Below, piece by piece: positions 19,641 to 28,163 of a stretch of 64,000 bases of DNA. Position 1 is the stretch's first letter. The number at the start of each line of letters is the position of its first letter. The position numbers were made by a program, and so were the translations under genes. The notes under the pieces are model-generated. The model ran no database searches. It was not told the DNA's origin and saw only the letters and a program-made list of their open reading frames with translations. The stretch comes from Bradyrhizobium sp. SZCCT0153 (GTDB lineage: Bacteria; Pseudomonadota; Alphaproteobacteria; Rhizobiales; Xanthobacteraceae), in the NCBI RefSeq assembly GCF_018129995.1, contig NZ_JAFCKS010000001.1, positions 62,001-126,000 of the forward strand. Reading direction: 5' to 3'.

Positions 19641-20585
19641 GTGTCCGTCCTCGACCACAACGCCATCGACCTCAATCCCCGCATCTCCGAGGCGGAGGTT
19701 GGCGACTACATCGCGCTGCTGAAGCCGCGGGTGATGTCGCTGGTGATCTTCACCGCGTTGGTCGGCATGGCGATGGCGCCCGGGCATTTCCACCCGGTGC
19801 TGGCGATCACCTCGCTGCTCTGCATCGCCGTCGGCGCCGGTGCCTCCGGCGCGCTCAACATGGCGCTCGAGGGCGACATCGACGCCAAGATGTCGCGTAC
19901 GGCGAACCGGCCGATCCCGCGCGGCCGCATCACCCGTCCCGAGGCGATGGCCTTCGGCATGACGCTCGCCTTCTTCTCGGTGATGACGCTCGGCATCCTC
20001 GTCAACTGGATCGCGGGCGCGCTGCTCGCCTTCACCATCTTCTTCTACGTCGTGATCTACACGATCGGCCTGAAGCGCTGGACCGCGCAGAACATCGTGA
20101 TCGGCGGTGCCGCCGGCGCGCTGCCGCCGGTGGTGGCCTGGGCCGCGGTGACGGGCACGGTCGACGTCGAGCCGTTGCTGCTGTTCGCCATCATCTTCTT
20201 CTGGACGCCGCCGCACTTCTGGGCGCTGGCGCTGTTCCGCTCGGACGATTACGCGCGTGCCGGCATCCCGATGCTGCCCAACGTCGCCGGTCCCGACGCG
20301 ACGCGGCTTCAGATCCTGCTCTACACCGTCGTGCTGATCGCGGTCGCCGCGGCGCCCTGGGCGCTGGGCTATTTCGATGCCGTCTATGGCGTCGTCTCGC
20401 TGATCCTCGGCGCCGGCATGCTTGTGCTCGCCATCAACGTCTATCTGCGCCGCGAGCGCAGCCAGTCGCTGCGTGCGACCCGCAAGCTGTTTGCCTTCTC
20501 CATCCTTTATCTGTTCGCGCTGTTTGCGACCTTGCTGGCCGAGGTCGTGTACCGGGCGCTTGCTCCGATGGCAGGGGGCGCATGA
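19641..20585 (+). CDS. ctaB: Protoheme IX farnesyltransferase
   Basis: Integral membrane UbiA-family prenyltransferase that converts heme b to heme o, the precursor of the heme a needed by CoxA. The 314-residue product starts at GTG 19641. The first Asp-rich motif is [20 protein letters not shown], with RPIPRGRI following, and the second catalytic loop is [17 protein letters not shown]. About eight to nine membrane segments are visible. It is embedded between coxA and the assembly genes, and its stop overlaps the next small gene by four bases (ATGA). Confidence 0.95.
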   Translation: MSVLDHNAIDLNPRISEAEVGDYIALLKPRVMSLVIFTALVGMAMAPGHFHPVLAITSLLCIAVGAGASGALNMALEGDIDAKMSRTANRPIPRGRITRPEAMAFGMTLAFFSVMTLGILVNWIAGALLAFTIFFYVVIYTIGLKRWTAQNIVIGGAAGALPPVVAWAAVTGTVDVEPLLLFAIIFFWTPPHFWALALFRSDDYARAGIPMLPNVAGPDATRLQILLYTVVLIAVAAAPWALGYFDAVYGVVSLILGAGMLVLAINVYLRRERSQSLRATRKLFAFSILYLFALFATLLAEVVYRALAPMAGGA

Positions 20586-20758
20586 TCGCGGTAATGGTCG
20601 ACAAACCCGAGCCCAATGGAATCGTCCTCACCGAGGCGCAGAAGAAGAGCCGTCGTCAGCGCTCGATCGCGATCGCGCTCGCGCTCGGCGTGCTCGTGGT
20701 GCTGTTCTTCGCCGTCACCATGGTCAAGGGTCCGGCCGTGCTAGTCCGGCCGATGTAG
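20582..20758 (+). CDS. Small CoxF-like membrane protein of the oxidase cluster
   Basis: A 58-residue protein beginning [17 protein letters not shown] short polar N-terminus with a basic KKSRRQR stretch is followed by one transmembrane helix ([20 protein letters not shown]) and a short tail ending RPM. The ATG overlaps the ctaB stop (ATGA), and the stop is five bases before the ctaG ATG, so all three are translationally linked. The position and build match the small protein often called CoxF in rhizobial cox operons. It probably helps oxidase assembly; the exact function is unknown to me. Confidence 0.85.
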   Translation: MIAVMVDKPEPNGIVLTEAQKKSRRQRSIAIALALGVLVVLFFAVTMVKGPAVLVRPM

Positions 20759-20763
20759 GGAAG

Positions 20764-21396
20764 ATGGATCAGAAGCCGACCATATCGCAAAATCGGAACC
20801 GAAAGGCCAGGAAGGGCCTCGGTCGCGACGTGCTAGTCGCCTCGATCTGCGGCGGTGTGGTCGCGCTGATGGTCGGCGCGTCCTACGCGGCGGTGCCGTT
20901 CTACAACTGGTTCTGCCGCGCCACCGGCTTCAACGGCACGACCCAGGTCGCGACCTCGGCGCCGGCGACCGGTCCGATCGCACGGAAGATCGCGGTGCGC
21001 TTCGATTCCAACGTCGCGCCCGGCCTGCCGTGGAAGTTCGAGCCGGAGCAGAGCGAGATCGAGGTCAATATCGGCCAGGTCGTGACCGTCTTCTACACCG
21101 TGACCAACCAGGCCGCGCGCACCACCGCAGGCCAGGCCGCCTACAACGTCGCGCCGCTGACGGTCGGATCCTATTTCCAGAAGATCAACTGCTTCTGCTT
21201 CACCGAGCAGACCATGGCGCCCGGCGAGAAGCGCGAGATGCCGGTCGTGTTCTACGTCGATCCGTCGATCGCCGACGATCACGAGAACGACGGGCTCAAC
21301 ACGATCACGCTGTCCTACACGTTCTATCCGGTGCGCGATCCGGTGGTGAAGCCGCTTGCAGCCAGCGAAGACGACAAGCGCAAGGGAAATCTCTGA
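20764..21396 (+). CDS. ctaG: Cytochrome c oxidase assembly protein CtaG/Cox11
   Basis: Copper chaperone that delivers copper to the CuB site of subunit I. The 210-residue product has a basic N-terminal tail, one membrane helix ([20 protein letters not shown]) followed directly by [19 protein letters not shown], and a periplasmic immunoglobulin-like domain. The copper-binding pair is in [12 protein letters not shown]. Other family motifs are [17 protein letters not shown] and [10 protein letters not shown]. The start ATG 20764 follows GGGAAG; longer in-frame readings from upstream overlap ctaB and are rejected. Confidence 0.95.
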   Translation: MDQKPTISQNRNRKARKGLGRDVLVASICGGVVALMVGASYAAVPFYNWFCRATGFNGTTQVATSAPATGPIARKIAVRFDSNVAPGLPWKFEPEQSEIEVNIGQVVTVFYTVTNQAARTTAGQAAYNVAPLTVGSYFQKINCFCFTEQTMAPGEKREMPVVFYVDPSIADDHENDGLNTITLSYTFYPVRDPVVKPLAASEDDKRKGNL

Positions 21397-21475
21397 TCGC
21401 CGGGCTCGCGCCAGGGTGGTTGGACACAAGGGGATAAGTGCCGGACAGGCACGGGATTGAGGAGAGAGACCGCAA

Positions 21476-22372
21476 ATGGCAACGGCGCACACCAAGCAAC
21501 ACGACTACCACCTGGTCGATCCCTCTCCGTGGCCGGCGGTCGGCTCCGTCTCGGCCTTCATCATGGCGGTCGGCGCGATCACCTGGATGCACCACATGTT
21601 CTCGGCCGCGCCGATTCTGTTCGGGGTCGGCACGGTCGGCGTGCTCTACACCATGGCGAGCTGGTGGGGCGACGTGATCAAGGAAGCCCAGTACAAGGGC
21701 GACCACACCCGCGTCGTGCAGCTCCATCACCGCTACGGCATGATCCTGTTCATCGCCTCCGAGGTGATGTTCTTCGTCGCCTGGTTCTGGGCCTATTTCA
21801 ACGCGGCGCTGTTTCCCGCCGACGCCGTCCACGCCACCCGCGATGCGATATTCGGCTGCGGCCTCGGCACCGCGGCCGGCGCCTGCGCTGTGCCGGGCAC
21901 CTGGCCGCCGCATGGCATCGAGACCTTCGATCCCTGGCATCTGCCGCTGCTGAACACGCTGATCCTGCTCACCTCCGGCACCACCGTGACCTGGGCCCAC
22001 CATGCGTTGCTCGAGAACGATCGTCAGGGCCTCAAATACGGCCTGATCCTCACCGTCGTGCTCGGCGCGCTCTTCACCTGCGTGCAGGCCTATGAGTACA
22101 GCCACGCCGCGTTCTCCTTCGGCGGCAACGTCTACGGCGCGACCTTCTTCATGGCGACCGGCTTCCACGGTTTCCACGTGCTGGTCGGCACCATCTTCCT
22201 GCTGGTCTGCCTGTTCCGCGCCTATGCCGGCCACTTCACGCCGACCCAGCATCTCGGTTTCGAGTTCGCTGCCTGGTACTGGCACTTCGTCGACGTGGTC
22301 TGGCTGTTCCTGTTCCTGTGCATCTACGTCTGGGGACACGGCGCCGAGACCATGGCCCACGGCGCGCACTGA
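21476..22372 (+). CDS. coxC: Cytochrome c oxidase subunit III (aa3 type)
   Basis: The 298-residue integral membrane subunit stabilises the catalytic core and its proton uptake. Seven membrane helices are visible. Family motifs are HHRYGMILFIASEVMFFVAW (first helices, with the conserved Glu), SGTTVTWAHHAL, AFSFGGNVYGATFFMATGFH and AWYWHFVDVVWLFLF near the C-terminus. An insertion with three cysteines between helices 3 and 4 (FGCGLGTAAGACAVPGTWPP) is typical of alphaproteobacteria. The start lies downstream of GAGGAGAGAGACC. The gene is followed by an inverted repeat that probably ends the cox transcript. Confidence 0.96.
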   Translation: MATAHTKQHDYHLVDPSPWPAVGSVSAFIMAVGAITWMHHMFSAAPILFGVGTVGVLYTMASWWGDVIKEAQYKGDHTRVVQLHHRYGMILFIASEVMFFVAWFWAYFNAALFPADAVHATRDAIFGCGLGTAAGACAVPGTWPPHGIETFDPWHLPLLNTLILLTSGTTVTWAHHALLENDRQGLKYGLILTVVLGALFTCVQAYEYSHAAFSFGGNVYGATFFMATGFHGFHVLVGTIFLLVCLFRAYAGHFTPTQHLGFEFAAWYWHFVDVVWLFLFLCIYVWGHGAETMAHGAH

Positions 22373-22390
22373 GCCACCTTTGATCGATCA

Positions 22391-22418
22391 GAAAGGGCGG
22401 CCGCAGGGCCGCCCTTTC
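22391..22418 (+). terminator. Inverted repeat after coxC, probable terminator
   Basis: GAAAGGGCGGCC and GGCCGCCCTTTC form a perfect 12-bp stem around GCAG. The following U-tract is weak (GCTTTC), so termination may be partial. Confidence 0.6.
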
Positions 22419-22469
22419 GCTTTCAGGCCGCCGGAAGCTTTGGCGGAAACTATGCTAGACTCTTTCATC

Positions 22470-22871
22470 ATGAACGATACCTCTGACACCTCCGAGCCCA
22501 AGACGACCGTCCTGCAGAGTGCGATGCGGGGGCTCGCCTGCAAATGCCCGCGCTGCGGCCAGGGCAAGCTCTATGCGGGGTTCCTGACGCTGGCGCCTTC
22601 CTGCGACCGTTGCGGCCTCGATTACGCCTTCATCGACAGCGGCGATGGCCCTGCCATCTTCATCATCATGCTGGCCGGCGGGATCGTTGTCGCGTGCGCG
22701 CTCATCGTCGAGGTCAAATACCAGCCGCCGTACTGGCTGCATGCCGTGCTGTGGCTGCCGCTGATCCTGGCGACCACGCTGTTGCCGTTGCGCGCGATGA
22801 AGTCGCTGCTGATCGCGCTGCAATTCCACCACAAGGCGGCGCCGGGCCGGCTGGTCGACCGCGCGAAATGA
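22470..22871 (+). CDS. DUF983 family membrane protein
   Basis: The 133-residue protein has a zinc-ribbon-like N-terminal part, CPRCGQGKLYAGF and CDRCGLDYAF, followed by two membrane helices (IFIIMLAGGIVVACALIVEV and WLHAVLWLPLILATTLLPL). This is the DUF983 arrangement often found beside cytochrome oxidase genes. I chose ATG 22470; an in-frame ATG at 22452 is possible and neither has a strong ribosome-binding site. The stop overlaps the SURF1 start by four bases. A role in oxidase assembly is suggested by context only. Confidence 0.85.
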   Translation: MNDTSDTSEPKTTVLQSAMRGLACKCPRCGQGKLYAGFLTLAPSCDRCGLDYAFIDSGDGPAIFIIMLAGGIVVACALIVEVKYQPPYWLHAVLWLPLILATTLLPLRAMKSLLIALQFHHKAAPGRLVDRAK

Positions 22872-23620
22872 CCGATACGGCGCGCAAGCCTCGCGTGGCC
22901 GGCTTCGCGCTGTTCACGCTTTTCCTGATGGCGGTGTTCGTCGCGCTCGGTGTCTGGCAATTGCAGCGCCGCCTCGCCAAGCACGAGCTGATCGCCGCGC
23001 TCACCGAGCGTCTTGCGGAGGCACCGGTCGCCCTGCCGTCGCCGGCGCGATGGGCCGCGCTCGATCCCGCGCTCGATGAATTCCGCCGCGTCAGCTTCAC
23101 CGCGACCTATGCGCCCTTGCCCGATGCGATGGTCTATTCCCCCGGGTCCGCCGTGCGCAAGGACGCCTCCGGTCCCGGCACCTGGGCCTTCCTGCCGGCG
23201 CGCCTTACGACCGGCGAGACGGTCGTGATCGATGCGGGATTCGTCGAGAACACGATGCAGGACCGCAGCGTCGAGGATAGAGCGGTCAAGAAGCTCGTCA
23301 CGGGGCAGGCGGTCGCGCTCACCGGCTATCTGCGCTTCCCCGAGGCGCCGGGCTGGCTGACGCCGGCGGAGAATCGCGACAAGCGGCTCTGGTTCGTGCG
23401 CGATCATGCGGCGATCGCAAGCACGCTCGGCTGGGGCGCGGTCGCGCCGTTCTATGTCGATCTCGAGCAACCCGCGCCGGACAACAACATTCCGCGTCCC
23501 GGAGCGCTCGACGTGCATCTGAAGGACGATCATTTGCAATACGCCATCACATGGTTTGCGCTTGCCGGTGCGGTGCTGATCGCTTTCGGCGTCTGGGTGA
23601 AGGGACGGCGCTCAAGTTGA
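22868..23620 (+). CDS. SURF1 family oxidase assembly protein
   Basis: The 250-residue protein is anchored by two membrane helices at the ends (FALFTLFLMAVFVALGVWQL and WFALAGAVLIAFGVWVKG) with a periplasmic domain between. SURF1 motifs are present: GVWQLQRRLAKHELI, then GPGTWAFLPARL, GETVVIDAGFV and a C-terminal NNHLQYAITWF-like segment (here DDHLQYAITWF). SURF1 proteins bind heme a and help insert it into subunit I. The ATG overlaps the DUF983 stop (ATGA), continuing the oxidase-assembly grouping. Confidence 0.92.
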   Translation: MTDTARKPRVAGFALFTLFLMAVFVALGVWQLQRRLAKHELIAALTERLAEAPVALPSPARWAALDPALDEFRRVSFTATYAPLPDAMVYSPGSAVRKDASGPGTWAFLPARLTTGETVVIDAGFVENTMQDRSVEDRAVKKLVTGQAVALTGYLRFPEAPGWLTPAENRDKRLWFVRDHAAIASTLGWGAVAPFYVDLEQPAPDNNIPRPGALDVHLKDDHLQYAITWFALAGAVLIAFGVWVKGRRSS

Positions 23621-23737
23621 ATTCCCCGTAGGTTCCCGGAAGGAACCCGGTATCGCCCGGGGTATATTATTCGGCGCACATTCACGAGTGTGGTCCTGGG
23701 CCGCAGCGCAAAATTTCGCGGCAGACAGGATGTTGCC

Positions 23738-24103
23738 GTGAGCGATTTCGATCAGATGGGAATTGTCGTCGATTGGGTGGACGCCTGCAGGAAGGGCGAC
23801 CTCGCGACGCTGCTCGACCTCTATGCGGACGACGCCGAGGTCGAATGCACCTGCAACGGCACGCAGAGCTATCGCGGCCGCTTCGAGCTCGAGACCTATT
23901 GGGGGCCGCGGCTCAGCGCATTCTCGTTGGCCGGCTTCGGTCTCGAGGAGATCCATCCCGTGCCGAACGGCGTCGATCTCGAATATTCCGTCGCAGGCTC
24001 GCTGCGCGTTCACGCCACGTTTCGCTTCAGTGCGGAAGGCAAGATCCACAGCACGCTGTGCGTGCCGGCGCGACAGCACGCGCATCACGGCTGCGCGTGC
24101 TAG
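23738..24103 (+). CDS. NTF2-like (SnoaL/ketosteroid-isomerase fold) protein
   Basis: A 121-residue protein from GTG 23738. The fold signature is DACRKGDLATLLDLYADDAE, then YRGRFELETYWGPRL and a final strand GSLRVHATFRFSAEGKIHST. Several cysteines (ECTCNG, HHGCAC) are unusual; the HHGCAC C-terminus could bind a metal, which is speculation. An alternative GTG at 23690 would add 16 residues. The 3' end overlaps the opposing kinase gene by four bases. No function can be assigned. Confidence 0.7.
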   Translation: MSDFDQMGIVVDWVDACRKGDLATLLDLYADDAEVECTCNGTQSYRGRFELETYWGPRLSAFSLAGFGLEEIHPVPNGVDLEYSVAGSLRVHATFRFSAEGKIHSTLCVPARQHAHHGCAC

Positions 24104-25452
24104 CTCTGCGCCGGCCCGTCGCGCGTCGTCTGCACCGGCAGACGGCAACGCACATAGGTTCGTTCATCCGCACGCAGCAATGACAGCGATCCGCTGAGTG
24201 CACGCACGCGCTCATGCATGCCGGTCAGGCCCCGGCCGAAGACGTTGTCTTCGGGAAATCCCGCGCCGTCGTCGGAGATCTCGATGACGAGCGCGTCGTC
24301 GGAGACGGCGGCCTGCACATGGACATTGCGTGCTGCGGCATGGCGCAGCACGTTGGTCAGCGCCTCCTGGATCACGCGATAGACGGTCTGGGCCAGCGGC
24401 CCGTCGATCCCGTTGAGGTCAGGATCGACCGTGGCCGTCAGGCCGATATGCGGGGCCTGCTTGCGAAAGTTCCGGAGCAGCGTCTGCACGCTGGTCTCCA
24501 GGCCCAATTCCTCGATATAGAGCGGCCGCAGCCGCTCGAGGATGCGGCGGTTGGTCTGCTGGAGCGCCTCGACCGATTGCAGCACCTCCTGGGCCGAATT
24601 GCCGAGATATCCCACCGGCGGTGAGGCCTCGACCAACGCGATCGTGCCGGCGCGGATGCTGAACAGCAGCGGGCCGAGCTCGTCGTGCAGATCGCGGGCG
24701 AGATCGCGCCGCTCGTCGTCCTGGAGCGACACCAGGCGGTGCAACAGGTCGCGATTGTCCTGGCTCAGTTGCGCGAGCGTCGCGGCGAGCGCATTGGCTT
24801 CCTCGCAACTTTGACGTATTTCCGGTGGTCCTGCTATCGGGATCGGCGTTGCGTAGTCGCCGCTTCGTAACCGCGTGAGACCGTCGCCAAGATCTTGCAG
24901 GGGGCGTAGCGCCGAGCCCGCAAGGACGTAGGCAATGATCGCCGTCAGTCCGATGAGCGCGAGAACGAAGCCGGAAAGCGCGAGAAAGCCGACCCACTTC
25001 TCGAACAAAGCAGCGGACAGATCTGGCGTGAACACGATGTTGCCGGCGTGCTGGCCGTCGACGGTAACGGGAAATGCGATATGCAGGTCCGGGATGGTGA
25101 GGAGATCGACGAACCATTTCGGCGGGCCGTGCAGAGGCCTCGGCGCCAACGAGGGTGAACCAGCCCCCACGGGGCGGAATTGGATATCCGAGGATGTGTC
25201 CAGCATCCGGACGAAGTCGTCCAAGGTCCTGCGCGGGTTACCGGACGAACGCAGGGCGCTGTTCAGGGCCTCCGCCACCGCCCGGGTCGATCGCAGCGCC
25301 GGCTCGTTCTCTTCGGCGAGCTGGCCGATCGTGAAGGCATGCAGCAGGACGCCGCCCATGAGCAACGCCGTGATGAACATCACACCGAGAGGGAGAAACA
25401 ATTGGGCCCTGAACGAGAGTCGCTGCCACATTAGGTCGATTCTAACGCGCAT
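24100..25452 (-). CDS. NarX/LiaS-type sensor histidine kinase (HisKA_3)
   Basis: The 450-residue membrane kinase starts with one transmembrane helix (residues about 18-40), a periplasmic sensor region of about 120 residues, and a second helix (GFLALSGFVLALIGLTAIIA). A HAMP segment follows (LRPLQDLGDGLTRLRSGDYA). The HisKA_3 box is DERRDLARDLHDELGPLLF, with the phospho-accepting His. The HATPase has VIQEALTNVLRHAAA (N box) and ISDDGAGFPEDNVFGRGLTG (G boxes). It is divergent from the LuxR-type response regulator at 25518, almost certainly its partner. The stimulus is unknown. Confidence 0.92.
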   Translation of the reverse strand: MRVRIDLMWQRLSFRAQLFLPLGVMFITALLMGGVLLHAFTIGQLAEENEPALRSTRAVAEALNSALRSSGNPRRTLDDFVRMLDTSSDIQFRPVGAGSPSLAPRPLHGPPKWFVDLLTIPDLHIAFPVTVDGQHAGNIVFTPDLSAALFEKWVGFLALSGFVLALIGLTAIIAYVLAGSALRPLQDLGDGLTRLRSGDYATPIPIAGPPEIRQSCEEANALAATLAQLSQDNRDLLHRLVSLQDDERRDLARDLHDELGPLLFSIRAGTIALVEASPPVGYLGNSAQEVLQSVEALQQTNRRILERLRPLYIEELGLETSVQTLLRNFRKQAPHIGLTATVDPDLNGIDGPLAQTVYRVIQEALTNVLRHAAARNVHVQAAVSDDALVIEISDDGAGFPEDNVFGRGLTGMHERVRALSGSLSLLRADERTYVRCRLPVQTTRDGPAQS

Positions 25453-25517
25453 CGGCGGAATTTGCTCTTTCCATTTGTTCCCGTCGGTCTATGAGTCGAA
25501 AAACGAGAGAGCGCGCG

Positions 25518-26162
25518 ATGCAAGATACTGCCAGGCCGGCGACAAGGATCCTGATCGTCGACGACCATCCCGTGGTGCTGTCAGGTTGCCGCACCCTGTT
25601 CGCTTCCGATCATTCGATCCGGATCGACGAGGCGACCGACGCCAAATCCGGGCATCGCGCCTATGTCAGCAAGCGGCCCGACGTCACGGTGATCGACATC
25701 AGCCTGCCCGACGTCTCCGGCTTCGAGCTGATGCGACGCATCCGCAAGGAAGATCCGGACGCCAAGATCATCATGTTCAGCATGAACGAAGACCCGGCCT
25801 TCGTGGTGCGGGCGGTCGAGCTGGGGGCGCAGGGCTATGTCTCCAAGGGCGATGATCCCAGGATCCTGCTCAAGGCGGTGCGCAAGGTGGTCGCGGGGGA
25901 CAATTTCATCTCGCCGCAGCTTGCGGAAGCCGTGACGTTTTCCGGCGCGGCGATCAAGGCCAATCCGGCCTCGCAGATGACGCCGCGCGAACTCGAGATC
26001 CTTCGCCTGCTGGGGCGAGGCGACAAGATCGTGGAGGTCGCCGAGGCCCTCGGTATCTCCTACAAGACCGTCGCCAACACCACGTCCCTGCTCAAGCAGA
26101 AGCTGGGTGCCAAGAACCATTCCGACCTGATCAGGATCGCGGTGGAAATTGGAATGAACTGA
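25518..26162 (+). CDS. LuxR/NarL-type response regulator
   Basis: The 214-residue partner of the divergent kinase. The receiver domain has ILIVDDHPVVLSG (acidic pocket), VTVIDISLPDVSG with the phosphorylated Asp, and AQGYVSKGDDPR with the conserved Lys. The C-terminal LuxR helix-turn-helix is MTPRELEILRLLGRGDKIVE, then EALGISYKTVANTTSLLKQK. ATG 25518 follows GAGAGAGCG; an earlier ATG at 25491 lacks a ribosome-binding site. No intrinsic terminator follows for 370 bp. Confidence 0.92.
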   Translation: MQDTARPATRILIVDDHPVVLSGCRTLFASDHSIRIDEATDAKSGHRAYVSKRPDVTVIDISLPDVSGFELMRRIRKEDPDAKIIMFSMNEDPAFVVRAVELGAQGYVSKGDDPRILLKAVRKVVAGDNFISPQLAEAVTFSGAAIKANPASQMTPRELEILRLLGRGDKIVEVAEALGISYKTVANTTSLLKQKLGAKNHSDLIRIAVEIGMN

Positions 26163-26454
26163 TTTTCCGCCGCCGAACCGGCTGCTCCAGGATGCTGCCG
26201 GTTCGGCGGGTCGGACAGGTCTCGGCGCTCAGCCGGGCAATGCATGGATCGCGCCGCCACCCAACCGCCGACACAATGGGTTGAGGTGGCATTCGTTCCC
26301 TGAATCGCCCGTTGCCTGGGAAATAGCGGCAAGACGCGACGACCGGCTGCACGGAGGCGTTCCCCGGTGCACGACCCGTGACGGGAAAAATAGGAACATC
26401 TTCTCGCATTCGCCGTTTTCGCCCTTGACGGTTTCGTGACAGGCGACGAAAGCT

Positions 26455-26564
26455 TGCGTCCACAGTTTTAGCGGGTCCGCGACCCGCGCCCGGCAAACTG
26501 GTCTGCAAACGTCAACGACAGACCTTCCAGGAGAGAGGGCTGCGGCATCGCCGCAGCCCTTTTT
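26455..26564 (+). ncRNA. Candidate small RNA with three stem-loops
   Basis: Three stems in sequence: GCGGGTC-CGC-GACCCGC (26471-26487, perfect), GGTCTG/CAGACC with a 13-base loop (26500-26524), and the GC-rich terminator stem at 26537-26559 ending in TTTTT. A TTGACG -35-like hexamer is at 26425-26430 but the matching -10 is poor, so the 5' end is a guess. The terminator sits 375 bp past the nearest upstream stop codon and 180 bp before the next gene, so it does not obviously serve either. I do not recognise the family. Confidence 0.45.
26537..26564 (+). terminator. Strong orphan intrinsic terminator
   Basis: GGGCTGCGGC and GCCGCAGCCC form a perfect 10-bp stem around ATC and are followed at once by TTTTT. 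Confidence 0.8.
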
Positions 26565-26744
26565 CGTTGGGGTGGCCTTTTTCGTTGAGCGGCCCTTGTC
26601 GATGAAAAGGTCTTGGCGCGAAGCGGTTTCCCGATGCCACAAAACACTTTATGGTGGCCCAAAGCCTCTGGCTGTTGACAAGTAATTTCGTAAAATCAAA
26701 GGCTTGCGGATCGAGCCCGGCTCGGCCGGCCTTTGGAGGGCAGT

Positions 26745-28163
26745 TTGACTCGTTATATCTCGACCCGGGGGGAGGCCCCCGAACTCGGCTTCTGCGATGT
26801 GATGCTGACCGGGCTTGCCCGTGACGGCGGCCTCTATGTGCCGGCTACCTGGCCGCAACTGTCGACTGAAACCATCGCCGGCTTCTTCGGTCGTCCCTAT
26901 TGGGAGGTCGCGGTCGACGTGATCCGTCCCTTCGCCGGCGGCGAGATCACGGACGCCGAGCTCGGCCGCATGGCCAACGAGGCCTATGCCACCTTCCGAC
27001 ATCCGGCGGTGGTGCCGCTGCGCCAGATCGCGCCGCACCAGTTCGTGCTGGAGCTGTTCCACGGTCCGACGCTCGCCTTCAAGGACGTGGCGATGCAGCT
27101 GATCTCGCGGCTGATGGATCATGTGCTCGCCAAGCGCGGCCAGCGCACCACCATCGTGGTCGCGACCTCCGGCGACACCGGTGGCGCCGCTGTCGATGCG
27201 TTTGCCGGCCTGGAGAATGTCGATCTCATCGTGCTGTTCCCGCACGGCCGCATCTCCGAGGTGCAGCAGCGCATGATGACGACGACGGGCGCGGCCAATG
27301 TCCACGCGCTCGCCATCGAAGGCAATTTCGACGATTGCCAGGCACTCGTGAAGGCGATGTTCAACAACCATCGCTTCCGCGACGCGACCTCGCTGTCCGG
27401 CGTCAATTCCATCAACTGGGCGCGCATCGTCGCCCAGGTGGTTTACTACTTCACCTCCGCCGTTGCCGTCGGGGCGCCGGCGCGCGCGGTGGACTTCGTC
27501 GTGCCGACCGGCAATTTCGGCGACATCTTTGCCGGCTATGTCGCCAAGCGCATGGGCCTTCCGGTGCGGACCCTGCGCATCGCCGCCAACGTCAACGACA
27601 TTCTGGCGCGTACGCTGAAGACCGGCATCTACGAGGTACGGGAGGTACACGCCACGGCGTCGCCTTCGATGGACATCCAGATCTCCTCGAATTTCGAGCG
27701 GCTGATGTTCGAGGCCGGCCGGCGCGATGCCGCCGGCGTGCGCCGTCTGATGGATTCGCTGAAGCAGTCGGGGCGCTTCGTGCTGCCCGATGCGACGCTG
27801 GCCGCGATCCGCGAGGAGTTCGACGCGGGCCGCGCCGACGAGACCGAGACCTCGGCCGCGATCCGCGCCGCCTGGCGCGAGGCGGGCGAGCTGGTTGATC
27901 CCCATACCGCAGTGGCGCTCGCTGTCGCCGACCGCGATACCACCGACACGACGGTTCCCAGCATCGTGCTGTCCACGGCCCATCCGGCGAAATTCCCGGA
28001 TGCGGTCGAAGCGGCCTGCGGCCAGCGGCCGCAACTGCCGGCCTGGCTCGACGGTTTGATGACCAAATCCGAACACAGGAAGGTGATGAAGAACGATCAG
28101 GCCGAGGTCGAGCGGTTCGTGCTGTCGGTCAGCCGCGCCGCAAAACAGGGAGTTGCCGGATGA
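26745..28163 (+). CDS. thrC: Threonine synthase
   Basis: PLP enzyme that makes L-threonine from O-phosphohomoserine. The start is a TTG at 26745 (reads TRYISTRGEAP after the initiator), chosen because GGAGGG lies four bases upstream and the family begins MTRYISTRG. The 472-residue product has the PLP lysine in HGPTLAFKDVAMQ, the phosphate-binding VATSGDTGGAAVDAF, and GVNSINWARIVAQVVYYF with FVVPTGNFGDIFAGYVAKRM. The stop overlaps the next gene by four bases, so it is translationally coupled to an M16 protease. The same pair is common in this group. Confidence 0.95.
   Translation: MTRYISTRGEAPELGFCDVMLTGLARDGGLYVPATWPQLSTETIAGFFGRPYWEVAVDVIRPFAGGEITDAELGRMANEAYATFRHPAVVPLRQIAPHQFVLELFHGPTLAFKDVAMQLISRLMDHVLAKRGQRTTIVVATSGDTGGAAVDAFAGLENVDLIVLFPHGRISEVQQRMMTTTGAANVHALAIEGNFDDCQALVKAMFNNHRFRDATSLSGVNSINWARIVAQVVYYFTSAVAVGAPARAVDFVVPTGNFGDIFAGYVAKRMGLPVRTLRIAANVNDILARTLKTGIYEVREVHATASPSMDIQISSNFERLMFEAGRRDAAGVRRLMDSLKQSGRFVLPDATLAAIREEFDAGRADETETSAAIRAAWREAGELVDPHTAVALAVADRDTTDTTVPSIVLSTAHPAKFPDAVEAACGQRPQLPAWLDGLMTKSEHRKVMKNDQAEVERFVLSVSRAAKQGVAG

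Larger units (their letters stand above)
26163..26744. other. Gene-free region containing a structured RNA candidate
   Basis: A 582-bp stretch between the response regulator and threonine synthase. Open frames here are fragmentary on both strands and none looks coding. The left part is featureless to me. From about 26455 three hairpins follow in series, the last a strong intrinsic terminator. The right part (26565-26744) has a tandem TTTTTCGTTG motif and the thrC leader. Confidence 0.6.

Noticed and set aside
23621-23737. Additional small gene between SURF1 and the NTF2-like gene
   Set aside because: Only an upstream in-frame GTG for the NTF2-like gene is present; nothing independent is supported.
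26537-26745. Attenuator controlling threonine synthase
   Set aside because: The terminator is strong, but no leader peptide rich in Thr or Ile codons and no convincing antiterminator pairing was seen. A small RNA explains the row of hairpins better, though attenuation is not excluded.
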